Shown piece after piece: positions 20,790-32,958 of a stretch of 64,000 bases of DNA; within the stretch, counting starts at the first letter, position 1, and each line of letters begins with the position of its first letter. A model generated the notes under the pieces. The model saw nothing but the letters and a program-made list of their open reading frames with translations, ran no database searches and was not told where the DNA came from. Position numbers and translations under genes: made by a program. The DNA is from Metaphire vulgaris (taxonomy: Eukaryota > Annelida > Clitellata > Crassiclitellata > Megascolecidae): assembly GCA_018105865.1 (NCBI GenBank), contig CM030832.1, forward strand, positions 21,260,436-21,324,435, written 5' to 3'.

Positions 20790-20940
20790 GTGATAATAAT
20801 AATAATCTTTATTTCGTGACAAGCACAGCATCAAATAGAACAAAAAACAATAATAAACTAATAAAAACTAACAAAACACACAAATACACAATACAGCCAA
20901 GTAAAACAAACAAAACTCAAAACAAAATTTAAATTTTGGA
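20790..20940 (-). pseudogene. LINE 3' UTR and (ATT)n-type tail
   Basis: The minus strand reads GTCACGAAATAAAGATTATTATT, a 3' end with an AATAAA signal followed by a trinucleotide tail, typical of CR1/L2-like LINEs. There is no coding sequence. Confidence 0.45.
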
Positions 20941-20976
20941 GGCCCGGTGCAAATATTTATTCAACTAACTTAAAAA

Positions 20977-21272
20977 CAGTGTTTATTCATGCCCTTTGGG
21001 GGTCATAAAATGAAAAAATTCCTCCCAAAATTTTTTTTTGAATATGTTGCTGGGGAGAGACCTCCCAAAAAAAAAAAGAAGGACGACGGGGATTTTTATT
21101 TTTGGAGAGGGGAAAATAAGGAACTTGTCACAGAGCGTTTAAGAAAGGAAATCGGGCAGATGACCTTTTTTTTTTTTTTTGCGTGTCAAGACTTTTGAGA
21201 TGTACCAATCATGCTCTCCAAACATTTCAAAATCCCCAATGTATGGCTAGAAAGGTGGCTAGAATAAACAGT
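20977..21272. mobile_element. Decayed hAT-type MITE, TIR CAGTGTTTATTC
   Basis: The left end is CAGTGTTTATTCATGCCC and the right end GGTGGCTAGAATAAACAG, the same family as 1021, 37596 and 54286. The right terminus is eroded. It contains GATGACC, a long T tract, then GCGTGTCAAGAC near 21160-21190. Confidence 0.65.
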
Positions 21273-23004
21273 CTCGAAGTAAAAATACAACAAACGTCAA
21301 AAATGAAACAATTAAATGCCATTAACTCAACTCAAATAAACTTGCAGCTGAATTTGCAGTCGTGCAGAAGGACAAGAATCACTGGCGCTCGTCTTTATGC
21401 GTACTAGTCCGACTTTCACCGTAATTGGTAATTAGTCTAAATTAATGGTATCGACGTTTTGTTTCAAGCACTCGGTCGTGCAAAGTCGATTGTCTCACGA
21501 GTTCATTTTCGAGCCGGGTGTAAGGATGAAGTTAATCTGTTAGATATTAATGCAGAGACGTTCTACTGATGTATAAACTAATTTAATTGACAAGTGTTAT
21601 TTTTCTTATTTCAGATTTAATTACACGAAGATTCCATTTTTTCTACAAAAAACAGGACTAAGATTTGTAATCGTTTGCCAAAACCCGTCACGGCGTTAGC
21701 TCGAGTAAGACAAAGTTGAACTGTTAGGTAACGAAACGCCGGACTTGCCATTCCGCGGAGGCATACTCTCTGGCCTCCCAACCCGCGCCGGATTTGAATA
21801 CCGGTGGATTATAAAATACAGGCACTCAGGTTGAGTCATGTTAATGCATAATAATGCAAGAACGCGCTCGACCCAACGAAAGTCCGTGATCATTGAGGAC
21901 CTGTGACCACGCATCATGCAAGTGTGGGATGAGATTGATGAAGAGCATCATTGATGCATTTCATTCTAAATTATTACTAATTGTTACGTCAGGCGCTACA
22001 ACATTCATGTATATATATATCCAGAAAATGAAATAACCGTTTGAAACTAATAATTAAAAGTCTTTAACAAAATTATTATTAGAACTAAATTTGAGGGAGG
22101 CCCGGTAAAGTGACCACCTGGTACGTGGTAAATCCTTTGTTGAATATTCAACTAACATTTTCGTTGAGTTATATTCATTAATCTCAGAGGTCCAGATTTC
22201 AAGTGATCATTTACTATACAATCAGAGCAAAACAGCGATTTCCCCTTATACTTCAGTAAAAAGGATTGCTGCCGGTATTTTACTGCATCATGTGTGATAT
22301 ATATAATAAGCTTAGGTTTCGTAGCGAAGTCAACCAACAGTTTCTCCTCTGTCGCCGTGTCACATGTGTCCTTATTTGACAAGTAAGTGTCTTTTTCAAT
22401 TTTAAGCAGCTGCTTTCTCAACTCTGGCGTATCATCTGTGATCACAAGTCTATTCATTTCCGGAAGCTCTTCAATGAGTCAGTCAGATTCGGTCCATTCA
22501 GAGCACAACATTTCGATGTCTGCATCTGTTTTGTTCGCTGTCGACGTGTAGCATTGAATCACTCTTATTTATTGACTTTGCTTTTAATTTTTTTGTGACG
22601 ATGTTGTTCGCTGCATTGTAAGACGTCCGGCATGAAACAGCGCCATGTCCTACTGAGCTCTCGTGCATACACGGACCTAGAGTCTGAGTTAGTCTGATCA
22701 CCGCCAGGTTATCTCACCAAATCACGCAAATGCTGTAAAATCGCGATCTGAAAAGCAAATGACCGTGCTGGAGAAGAATTCTTAGAAGGCATTTAGGCTT
22801 GTTGTAGCTGGATTTAGAATTTAATACCAAGGACGAGACTATAGACAGCAGGTTGATTTAATGATATCATGATTGCACACTAGCTATCAGTCTATCACCA
22901 TCTTGCGTGCATGGGTGCAGTAAAAATGCGTTCTCTGTATTCACGCATACTGTTGAGGTTTTAAGACTACAACTTGGAGATGTTAGCGAGGACTAGTAAC
23001 GAAG
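21273..23004. other. No recognisable gene
   Basis: Only short open frames. A minus-strand frame of 101 codons (22152-22457) has no family I recognise. No TIR or LTR structure is visible. Confidence 0.3.
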
Positions 23005-23165
23005 GCTTTCATCAAGTCATTCAAGTTATAGAGAAAAAATACCAAGGACGGCGGGACACAGCAACGGTGGATCACAATGTTTGGGGCTTAGTCAGACAAG
23101 ATCCTAAAGCAGACAGACAAATGAAACGTTCCACTGTTCAGTTTTCGCTCGAAAATGCAGAATTT
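23005..23165 (+). pseudogene. C-terminal fragment of the MVWREP transposase family
   Basis: The + strand encodes NEGFHQVIQVIEKKYQGRRD followed by VWGLVRQDPKAD. This aligns by eye with the ends of the copies at 49600-49830 and 60540-60650 (ERFHQDI, EEQGRRFHEDIKTM, RRYQGRW). Only this terminal block survives. Confidence 0.6.
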
Positions 23166-23229
23166 TGCACATGATTCAGACGTTCTCTTAAATACATGCT
23201 TCTACGTATTTCAAAGTCCTCCCTGAGCC

Positions 23230-23400
23230 TCACGGGCGGGAAGATAGAAGAGTGGTAACGTCGTTGGACTGTAGAACCGACGGAAGCGAGTTAGTGACAC
23301 GCAGGAGCCCTGAGGTTGACTGAGGCTACGCTCAATTGCAGTGGTAAAATGAGTAGCTATGGCAACATTGCGAAGGTAACCATAGCTTCGGTGGAAAAGT
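23230..23400 (+). mobile_element. tRNA-derived SINE
   Basis: Starts GGGCGGGAAGATAGAAGAGT, matching the head of the SINE at 26030-26305. That head derives from a tRNA with a Pol III A box (AGAAGAGTGGTAAC), but the B box is degraded here. It ends at (AAGT)n, where a LINE 3' end in the opposite orientation begins. Confidence 0.5.
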
Positions 23401-23409
23401 AAGTAAAAA

Positions 23410-24190
23410 AAGTAAGTAAAATCTCGTTAATTTCTAAAGCGCTTTCAAAAGATGGAAGTAGCTCCTTAAGCTCAATCTCAAATGAAATAGCTATAGCCAA
23501 AGGTGGGTCATTCATGCCGGGTCATTTAATCAAAGGGCAAGTGGGCAGGATGCTATAGCTATGGAGGAAATGATTTTATAAAGAGAAATGATTTTAGTTT
23601 AGAAAGAAAAACATGAGGAGATGTTGCAAGAAGGGGAGAAAATTGTGACTCAGAGTTTGTTATTTGGCTTTGATGTAGACAGCGAAGGGATATTGGAATT
23701 GAGTTCCAAGCAGGTGCCCATATGAAAAAGCACGATTGCAAATTTTGAGAGATGATTGATTCAGAGGTCGAAGGAGAGTTACATGTGAAGAGGATCTAGT
23801 AGATCCAGGTTGTTGTGGAATTATCAGATTTCTTAGGTAGACTGGTTTTGATGTATGAAGTGAGTTATAAGTCATCGATATTATTTTATATTCAATGCGT
23901 TCTGTTATTTTGAGCCAGTGGAGAGATTTGAGTAATGGTGTAATGTGGCAAAACTTAGGCGATTTAGTTACTGCACGAGCTAAGGCATTTTGAATCGATT
24001 GGAGTTTACATATGGAAGCCTTTGGAAGATTGTGAAACAGTGAGTTGCAGTAGTCTAACTTAGAGTGAACTATTGAAGTGGCAATAGTGGAAGCAGTTTT
24101 AATATCAAGGTAGGGGCGAAGGCGACGTAGATCACGAATGTGAGCATAACAGGTTTTTGATAGTTGAGATATGTGAGCTTCAAAATTCAA
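23410..24190 (-). pseudogene. L2-type LINE, 3' part of ORF2 and 3' UTR
   Basis: On the minus strand: HISQLSKTCYAHIRDLRRLR, LDYCNSLFHNLPKASICKLQ, HITPLLKSLHWLKITERIEY, ICNRAFSYG, then after a frame change WNSIPISLRC and FLSKLKSFLF. This is the post-RT block and C-terminus of L2/CR1 LINEs. The 3' UTR runs to about 23410 and ends in an (AAGT)n tail on the plus strand. The RT core is absent. Confidence 0.8.
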
Positions 24191-24352
24191 AAAAGGCTAA
24201 GTAATCATCTGCCGATGAATGGCTTAGCCACTTATGGGTTGATGACCACGAAACCGGGCATCAGCACCGGTCCCTATGGGTATTGAGCCTACAGGTTAAC
24301 CTTTACCTTAGCTTTTACCTCTAAGAATTTCCACTTGTATAAGAACATTGTG

Positions 24353-25892
24353 CAGTGTTGTACAAAATACTTTTTAAGTATTTCAAATACAAAACACAAA
24401 ATACTGTACATTTTAAAATGTATTTTAAATCCTTTTCCTCAAATACTTCCGGGAGGAGAGCAAAATGCAAAATACAAAATACATTTTCAGAAATGTATTT
24501 CAAATACAAAATACTTTCACTGGGCCCATGACAATCGACAGCAGTGTAAAGGACTAAAGGGCTTAATAGTCTCTAATTCCAGGTTCTTTAATAAGTGTAA
24601 TAAGATAGGTGTAATAACATTGCAAAAAAACAGCGCCTGTCTTGTGTCTACACCCAACTGTCAACACTACAGTAAAGGTAACAGCAGAAATAATACAGAA
24701 TGAAGCATTTCTATTTCTACCACGACAGCTACTACAGTCAGATTAAATACCTTGATTAAATTGGCAATGACAATTATTTGGGTCTACTCATTTAAAGTCA
24801 GTTGTCAGCATCAACATAAAATTAACTGATATACACTTTAGACAAGTAGTCACAACTTTGTTGTCCCCATCTTGGTTTTTTATCATAGCAAAGTGTGTGC
24901 CATCTAGAATTGCCGAAACTTTGCTCATCTCACCACGAGACGCCATTTTGTGCATTCCATTAATTCAGTGAAAGCATGGAATAAATAATAATGAAAGATT
25001 TAATTTTAAAACTAGAAAGATGCTCCGCTCGCGGTGCAGGTTAATACTAAAACCCAATCATTGAATTCATGCTGAACAACGTTTGAATGATGTACATACG
25101 CCACCTAGCCAAGCTTTGCGCCACGTAACAATTAGGCCTATGTACGTTAAAATCACGCAACTGTGACCATTTGTGACGCTGTACACGTATTTTTTGTGTA
25201 CGTTAAAATTGCGCAACTTCCTCAAGCTACGCCCACCAACGCATCGCGACGTTGTACACATTATGACGCTGCAATGAACAATTGAACGTACGCTTCGTCA
25301 AACGCTTCTTCGAAGTTTCCAATAGCAACGTCGTCTTCGATTAGCCCAGCAACGCATCGCGACGTTGTACACATTATGACGCTGCAACGTACGCTTCGTC
25401 AAACGCTTCGCGTGGCCGTTCGCTTCGCGTGGCCGTTCGCTTCGCGAAGCCGTTCGCTTGGCGAAGCGAACTCGCCTAAGGTTCCAGAACGACCAATCAG
25501 AACGCTCACCCAGCCAACCAATCAGAACGCTTGAAGGTAACGAATGAGAACGTCACACAGCCAACCAATCAGAACGCTCACACAGCCAGCCAATCAGAAC
25601 GCTTGAAGGTAAAAGATATACAGAGCAAGGATCTTAATATTATAGATAAGGAAATAAGTCCGGTTAAATTCAATTAATAGTATGACTAGTTGGCAGTTGC
25701 TTACTTAAAGTACTGAAAAAGTATTTTGACTGTAAATTGTATTTCAAATACACAAAATACTTCTGAAATGTATTTGAAATTCAAAATACAAAATACTTTC
25801 TCAGTAACTATAAAATACAAAATACAAAATATATCAAATGTATTTCAAATACGTATTTAGAATATCTGTATTTCAAATACTATACAACACTG
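24353..25892. mobile_element. MITE, TIR CAGTGTTGTA, with nested Helitron
   Basis: The left end is CAGTGTTGTACAAAATACTT; the complement of the right end is CAGTGTTGTATAGTATTTG. Both subterminal regions repeat TATTTCAAATACAAAATAC. The 8-bp flanks do not match, so the TSD has decayed or the ends belong to different copies. A Helitron (25012-25646) is inserted within. Confidence 0.6.
25012..25646 (-). mobile_element. Non-autonomous Helitron with CCAAT-box repeats
   Basis: On the minus strand it starts TCTATAATATTAAGATCC at 25646 and ends CTAG at 25012, with a short stem (GCACCGC...GCGGAGC type) upstream. It sits between A and T, as Helitrons do. The 5' part has tandem units containing TTCTGATTGGCTGG; the 3' part has CGAAGCG-rich repeats and a ~70-bp duplication (25233-25305 and 25347-25410). 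It shares its 5' end with 62254-62562. Confidence 0.75.
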
Positions 25893-26029
25893 TCAACATG
25901 GCTAAGTGCCTAAGGCTACAGCAGTATAATTCCTATGTTCCAAGCGCAGAAGTTGTGCAAATAATTTTTTACAGAAATTTCAATTTATGTTCAAGCCGTT
26001 GATGATACGCGAAATTAAATGCTATATTT

Positions 26030-26305
26030 AAACATAAAAGGTAAAGGTAGGTCCCGTACTCGAGTCCGAGCGTTGGTTCCGGCGCTTATCTCCGGCCTGG
26101 GCAATCAGCAACGTAGGTGGTATAATCCATTAATCTGGGGTAGGTTGCTATTACTTTCCCCAGACTCGCGTTTTACCTCGCAGCTTAACGCTGCTCCTCA
26201 ATTTGCCAACGCCCTCTAACGAGTAAGGCTGAGTCGACCTTAGGGCTTCTGCGGGAATTGAACCCGCGACCATCCAGCGTTGTTACCACTCTTCTAACTT
26301 CCCGC
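26030..26305 (-). mobile_element. tRNA-derived SINE
   Basis: On the minus strand the head reads GGGCGGGAAG, AGAAGAGTGGTAAC (A-box-like), then TCGCGGGTTCAATTCCCGC, a good tRNA T-arm/B box. It is followed by a tRNA-unrelated body (CGACTCAGCC, TAGAGGGCG, GAGGAGCAGCG). It would be transcribed by Pol III and mobilised by a LINE. It is not a functional tRNA because the anticodon region and acceptor pairing are absent. Related copies lie at 23230 and 36531. Confidence 0.7.
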
Positions 26306-27408
26306 CCCATATTTAAGCATAGACTTAATTAAATTTTGCAATCCATTGTTATTATTAGATACATGTAAATAATCAACGCGATATTGGCAATGGATCGAAA
26401 AGCAAAGTATAGAAAAGGATAGCAACATTGGCAACTGACCTAGAGCCGAGAGATATACAGAGGAGAAGGAGGCGAGTGATTCTATACTAGACTACTAGTC
26501 TATATACTGTACGACCGGGCATTGTGTTGTAGTTTGATGTCTAGGGGCGGCGCTAGAGGGGTGGGTCCGCGGGTCCGGACACACCCAGCCTCGGGCAGAG
26601 GCACCCAAGGAAATCGTGCAAATACGAAGAGATATTTTTGATCGGGGTGGGGGTGAGGGGGTAGTCTGGTCCTGGTCCTGGTTGTGTAGATTGCATTAGA
26701 CCCATCCAGCCAAAAGGGGCGGCGCTGGATTATGTTGGCTCAGCCAACATATTTTGATGTCATTATCAATCGGCTTTGACTGAGCAGCGGACGTCGCCCT
26801 CAGCCGCTGCAGTTGACTGTGCGACGTTTGCCCTCCGTTTCTCACGAGGCGAAGTCATCTGCATTTAATATCGGCCTTATCTATTCAGGCAACGAGAGGC
26901 CAGCCCGCCTGTCCTAGTGGATTGCTCTCTGCCTCCGTGTAATTGTCGGGTCGCTTCAGCTTCTTTATGGTTCTGTTCCCTTTGTTCTGCTTATGTACTA
27001 CCGATAAAACCTCCGCCCGACAAACTCTGCAAGTGTCTTACTACGCTGTACACTGTACAGTGGCGAATAGGCAGGAGAGTACAGTGTAGATGGGGTAAGT
27101 AGAATTAGTAGATGTCTGGCGGGGGCGAAAGTGAGGCTGGCCAGAATAATAATCAAAGTGAGATGATGAAGCTGAATGTATGTGAATCGCCGAATTCTCT
27201 ATGTGGTCTAGAGAAGTCATAGACTGTCGTAGTCACAGGCTACAGTATTGCCCGTAGAGTTTCGAATTTATTACTGTTAAGAAAATATTTATCGTAGGTG
27301 TTCTAAGCTAAGGATTATTCGAACAGTGTTTCTGCATCATTTGCAAGTTCTTCAAAAGCATCCTCCTCTTAAGTTTCGAAACTTTGGTTTTGCGATGACT
27401 GTGTGTAG
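26306..27408. other. Gene-free stretch upstream of the Ig exon
   Basis: Contains a GGGGCGGCGCT(A/G)GA word repeated near 26545 and 26716 and otherwise unique-looking sequence. It could hold the 5' part or promoter of the host gene, but I see no convincing exon, TATA box or CpG cluster. Confidence 0.3.
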
Positions 27409-27762
27409 GACTCGCGGTTATAACGATGTCCGCCTCTCATAAGCAGAGCTCTGCGCCGTCACCGAACATCCCGACAATAAGACTTCTAACAGATGATTTG
27501 TTGGGTCCAGTTCTTCTGAAATGCGATCGTACTGGCGTGCTATCCGTTGTCGTGACAGGACTTCCGGCGCCATCCGTGCGTTGGTTCATTGGCCAGAGAC
27601 TAGTTCGACAGGGTCCGAACTATGGACTGTCCAGCGATGGCTGCGGCGTCCACGCGCTGATCATCAGACAAGTGACGGAAGAGATGGACGGAGGAGTATT
27701 TGTTACTGCAAGCAACCACAATGGTGTCATCTCTAAACGGATTGAAGTCAAAACATTTAGAG
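27409..27762 (+). CDS. Exon encoding an I-set immunoglobulin domain
   Basis: The frame encodes a single I-set-like Ig fold: the B-strand Cys in PVLLKCDRTG, the core Trp in PSVRWFIGQRLV, then HALIIRQVTEEMDGGVFVTASN, where the F-strand Cys is replaced by Val as in some muscle Ig modules. The frame ends at AGAG|GTAGCG, a phase 1 donor. An acceptor at 27407-27408 (TGTGTAG) would also give a phase 1 start, making a symmetric 1-1 exon of 354 bp; alternatively the ATG at 27426 starts the protein. Such modules occur in titin/obscurin/MLCK-like proteins; which gene this is cannot be told. It probably splices to 55210-55794. Confidence 0.6.
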
Positions 27763-28080
27763 GTAGCGATATTCTATTGTGTATGAGAAACTGACATAAA
27801 TGTATTGGTAAAACCGAAGATTAGGCAACCAAGAACTTGAACGAGATCTGTTGTAACGTAAACAAAGTATAAATCCGCGCAGTGTGAAGCGGCTACACAA
27901 GTAAAGAGGCTCCAAATTCAACAATGTATAATTCCACCCACTCAGAAATTAAAATCCACTGCATAAGTCATACAATAAAATCTCGTATCTTGTGCAATTC
28001 TTGGTTCGTATGTATTTTCACTTTCTTCTCGATATTGTATTGTGATATTTAGTTGTTTTATTTGAGTGCTCGAGAATTAA

Positions 28081-30814
28081 ACCGGGCCATGTGACGTATT
28101 TGTAAAACTGAGAAAATAGCATTTGAAAGTTTGACCTCAACTATAAAATCGCCCGTGTCATTTCATGCTTAGGCGTAATTACAACCTTTAACCTTTGTGT
28201 GTGGCCTATCTAATTGCACATGGATGTTGAAAATATTTGTAAAATTTCAGTGGAAATTATTGAAATTAATCATATGGCCCATTCTTATTTTTAAGCATTG
28301 TTGCTGTAGTGTATGGCAGCATCACTTCAGATAAAAGTGGGCCATGTGTGTCATATAGCATTAAAACAGCACTTATGTTTAGTATTGTTAGCTTCTATGT
28401 CAAAGTTTGATTGAATGAAAGTGCTACATTATATTCTTCAATAACAAAATTGTTTCAACGTTATTATACTGAACACAATTTTCTCGTCTTAGTGTGTAAT
28501 ATATTGCTTTCAAGCTTTTCTTTTTCATTTGACAGAATAAGAAGTAACTGAAATAAATTAAGACAGTTGATTTATTTTCTGCCTACCTTAGATCACAATA
28601 AAGAAATTATAACATAAGTTCTTGTGAATGAACGATGTAATTAAATTAAAATGCCAGTTGAATAATATCTTAAGGATGTAATGAGTATTATCACATAACT
28701 GAAAAGAAACGTTACTTCTGCTAACATGCTGAAACGCCTAAAATGAAATTCAAATACATGAGGAATTACCGTATGGAATAAAATATGTATCAGTACATAC
28801 TGAAAACCAGCAATTACTTCCATCCAAATACATCGAAACGCAGTTTTACTACGAGGCTTGATTTTTGGCTGTGACGGATTTGAAAAACTGTTACGTAGCA
28901 TAGCTTAATAAGTCTTGTTATTAGAAGTTGTATTTCTAGACAATAATATTACTGTCCCCATCACTTTCGCTATCCAGGACGCTTTCTTGATCGTTGCTTG
29001 AGCTAATAAGACGGTCATAAAAAGAATAATGAACAGGTGGTACATACTTCATTAGCTTCTTGAGGTCATTCAATTTGGCAGATGCAATGGCCCTCCCATC
29101 AGGTACAATACCTGCACTCCATCTTTGCAGTGTGGTCTACCTCGAACTTTCCGTGAGTCTTTAATTGGCTGATGAAAGCTGAGGTTATAGTCTTCTTTAA
29201 AACACCTACGATATGCCCATTCTTTGACTGGAGATATATTTTCACTTGCACATTTTTCAATATACAGTTCGTACATACGAGCAAGATTAAGAGATGGACT
29301 TAAATACATACGTTGATCTTCTCCTGTGTTCTGGTGCCTGGAATAATGACTGATGTACTTTGGAAAAGAGTCAATATGGTCAGTGACAGATGATACATCA
29401 ATACGATGTCTATTCTCCGAATGCTTACCGCGTAGGTCGCGTTTTGGAGCAAACGATTCTCCACTGGACAGTAAACGACTTAGCCTGCCATTCGAAATTC
29501 CAAGGACAGCCAAAAAAAACTGTTTGCATACATACACATCGCCATAAGCAGCTGAATTCAATGTAAAGTGCCGTGACATCGATTTAGGTTTCTTTCTATC
29601 TTGTGGTGTTGTAGCGTTTGCGCAGTTGCGTGCTTTAATTTGCTGCTGAACTGAGGCAAATACAAATGCATTCTGGGCTGTGTGATCTGCTAATTTCCAG
29701 AATGATTCATGCGCTTTCTTCACGTCGTCTTCACTAATCTTTGACTGGCACTTACGTTTACAGGCATGCGAACTTAATTCAGGTAATTGTTTTCATGAAC
29801 AACTCTGCCTTTGTAGTCAATGTATTCTTTACCAGAATTTCTCGCCAACTTCTTCACATTTGACTTCCATATTTCTGGTTGTCGGCGTTTCTTACGCTTT
29901 CTTTTTCCTGTACCTAATTCGTTACAGCTCACTGCTGACACTGCATTCTGTGTATCACACTGGATTGGTTCATCGCTGTCTGTATCAGAATCAGAATTAA
30001 TTATTGGTTCATATGTTATGTCTAAGTCCTGTTTAGCACGTTTCCGTTTTCTTTCATTATTTAGTTTCAACAGTTCGATAGCCTTCCCAGGAGGAGGTTT
30101 CTTTCGAGCACCTGTATTTTCTAATGACGCCATTCTAAACGTCCTGAGCATTAAAATTAAATTGAATGCATATAAGAATGGGCCATCTGCAAAATTATTA
30201 ATAAAAACATCTACAGATCGTTATAAACTAGCAAATTTCTTCATTACATCTCATCAAAAACAAAATGTTCCTAAATCTGCAAACATTCGTTACAAGTCTG
30301 CTTTAAAAATTACAATAAATCACACAGAACAAGATATTTTTTAAAAAAGAAAGGCGAATAATTCACTTAATATCGCTCAATGTATTACTGAAGCTTATTG
30401 AATCAATTCATAGCCCTAATATACACCAATTTTATCATATTGGATTGATACTAAATTATCTAAAGTTTCATATAATGCATTCTCAACTAAACAGCTGAAT
30501 AATTTCGTGATATTTACCCAAGCTGAGAAGAATTACGGTTACTAAAGACAGTGTTCTTCAGCACGTGAGCGTACACATTAACATCGCATTTTCAATCAAA
30601 ATGGGCCAAGTGACGAGACACCAAAAGAGGCAGATGGCCCATTCTTACACGGATTGAAACTAGCTATAAAGTTGAGAAGAAGATAAATATGTTGCTTTGA
30701 ACCCTATTTACAACGTTATTTCAGATGGCCCGATTTTTACCTAGATGCATAATGGCCTAACTGAGTAAAATCCACCAATAACTCAAAAAATGCAAAAATG
30801 TCACATGGCCCGGT
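28081..30814 (-). mobile_element. TTAA-flanked DNA transposon with decayed transposase
   Basis: The ends are ACCGGGCCATGTGACGTATT and the complement of TGTCACATGGCCCGGT, with TTAA outside both (28077-28080 and 30815-30818). TGGGCCAT/ATGGCCCA words recur in both subterminal regions (28274, 28340, 30178, 30601, 30633, 30725), presumably transposase-binding sites. TTAA targets are used by piggyBac, Kolobok and Sola3 groups; which applies here is unclear. Confidence 0.7.
28936..30151 (-). pseudogene. Transposase of the TTAA element, frameshifted and internally deleted
   Basis: Minus strand in three frames. First, 30151-29774: basic N-terminus with NERKRKRAKQD, an acidic stretch and GKEYIDYKGRVVHE. 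Second, about 29780-29070: the Cys-rich word SHACKRKC, then SAAYGDVYVCKQFFLAVLGI, RGKHSENRH, FPKYISHYSRH and FKEDYNLSFHQPIKDSR. Third: a C-terminus with LKKLMKYVPPVHYSFY ending at 28936. The layout matches a common invertebrate transposase-like family. The central catalytic part between HCKDG and IVPDGRAI is missing. A frame change near 29785 and another near 29110 confirm decay. Confidence 0.7.
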
Positions 30815-32958
30815 TTAATTCTCAAGCACTCATTTGTAATATTATCAATTCAGGTATCTATGGACCGATCGGACTACTTTCGGTGGTGTTCCTCTCTGCC
30901 GGTTCTTGTTTGCCTAATCTTCGGTTTTACCAATGTATTTATTGTCTGCAACCACAGAGACTCGACCTTCGCAAAAATACCCGCGTCAGGAGTCTCAGGA
31001 CACGAATGACACGGGTCCGTTTTGCGCCTCTGTTCTCTATCACAAAATACAGTAATGATGTGTAAATTTTATTGTTTGGCCATGACGATGTACAAATGTG
31101 ATATTGTGTAGGATGTACACATGTGTACAAATGTGTACACATTGTGGACGATGTACAAATGTGATACAGATAATTTTTTTACAAAGGTTAAGATAAATCT
31201 CCCCCAGTTACCACCGAACATAAAGTTTCATTTTTTACTCGTTCTTCCTCTGTCAGTAACCCACCTCAGGGGGGATATAGTTGGGCAGTGGAAAGAAAAA
31301 TGTCCCCTTTCTCTTTACAAATTACACCCTGGTTCTGTTTATACTGAAAGTGCGACGTCAGGATGGTCTTTAGCCTCCTCTGTCACAAACTGTTACATTT
31401 TCTTAGACCCCTCCTCTCGAGCATATCATACAAGCAGTGACGCATGTGGCTTAGCGCCATTAACCTGGAGTAGTTTGCAGTGGCGTAGTCAGATACCGAA
31501 AATGGAGGAGGGGCACGTCGACATTCTCGGGTCAAAAGTCTTGACGGGCAAAAACGGTCGCCGTCTCAAGTACTTTGAGGTTTCGTGATCTCATACCCCT
31601 CCTCAATTACTCACCGTCTTTGTGCGAATCTCACGATCGCCCCGGACTGAATAGGGGGTGGGCCGGTGTCGTATAAATTTATTTTCCCCATAAAGTTATT
31701 TCCTGGTCAAATTTTGATTGGCCGGCAGATAGCCTGTCAGTCAAGAACTCAAGATTAGAACCGCCCTCCCATAGCAACGACAACTATAATTTTATTTCCT
31801 TCTTGGGAATTCTTTGCAGGCAACCAATGACAATGCTTGAAGAAATTATATGGGTGGAGCCATGAGGTATAGCACATACGCAAATCTCATGCATATTCAC
31901 AAGTTCATAAATAGTCATTACCTATAACCACGGTGATTGGCTGCCGTTGAGAGTCAATCACAGTCGTCCTATCCAACATTTGTTTTTCGAATGCGGTCAA
32001 TCGCGATTTTGACAAAGTAGTTTCAAGTTTGCATTTGACAAAGTGGCTTCAAGTTTACATTTAATGACATAGAAATTGAAATAATCACTTGCTGTTAAAT
32101 GTTGTATTACGCTCACTGTTATATTGTCCTACAATGGTTTTTTTACTCATTCTCGTACATTCATTGATTTGTCAATTAACTTCTATGGCGCCACTATTAT
32201 ATCAGTGGTTTTCACACGGGCTTGCTTAGCCTCAGAAACCACTTAAAATCACATTATAATTATTATCATAATGCCCAGGGCTTCAGCCGATGGCGCACTA
32301 AATCCAATTTGAACTAGATCCCAGGTCAATTAATTATCTGTAAAAACTAGAAAATTTGCATAATCCATTGAGGATAAATATACTTTATGGGCTCCTGAAC
32401 TGTACATATAATTGTGTAGGGATAGCAGATCAGTTTGAAAGAATTTAAGGACTAAACTTTAATACCTAACTACACATAACTATATAGTCTACTGTTGGTG
32501 AAGAAATAAAATTATAGCCGGTAATAAATTAATTTCCTAGTCTACTATCTATCTATACCTGGGTATAGCATTGGTTGGAAATGAAATGATATCCTATAGG
32601 TAATAAATTTATTTCCTACCTATTGACACATAACTACATAGCCTGCTGCTTGTGGGAAATAAAATGATAGCCGGTTATAAATTTATTTCCTACCTATCGA
32701 CATATAACTACATAGCCTGCTGCTGGTGGGGAAATAAAATGATAGTCGGTTATAAATTTATTTCCTATCAATCTATACCAGTATCTAACATTGGTTGGAA
32801 ATGAAATCATATCCTACCCATATACATTATACACATATAAGCTTATAGCCTACTGTAGTGGTTAGGTTTTTGAGTAGGAGATAGTAAGATGAATTTAGGA
32901 TTAGTCGGAGTTTACGGTTTAAAATTATCATCTAGCCACAAGAAGAACTAAAAAGAGT

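Larger units (their letters stand above)
27792..30950. repeat. Outer inverted repeat around the TTAA transposon
   Basis: About 45 bp at 27796-27836 (ATTGGTAAAACCGAAGATTA) recurs as its complement at 30902-30945. A second inverted pair, GAGTGCT(C/T)GAGAA, lies at 28064 and 30819-30831, immediately outside the TTAA sites. Together they look like a foldback MITE whose centre was invaded. The arms are unequal (289 and 136 bp), so one has gained or lost sequence. Confidence 0.55.

Noticed and set aside
25100..25460. CRISPR-like array of direct repeats
   Set aside because: The repeats are irregular, CGAAGCG-rich and lie within a Helitron; the genome is eukaryotic.
25893..25900. TSD for the CAGTGTTGTA element at 24353-25892
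   Set aside because: The 8 bp outside the two ends differ; only the TIR and subterminal repeats support the call.
26216..26305. A functional tRNA gene
   Set aside because: A good B box is present, but the cloverleaf cannot be completed and the sequence continues into a SINE body repeated elsewhere.
29820..30344. Plus-strand 174-codon frame
   Set aside because: It is opposite the basic and acidic N-terminus of the TTAA-element transposase and shows no independent domain.
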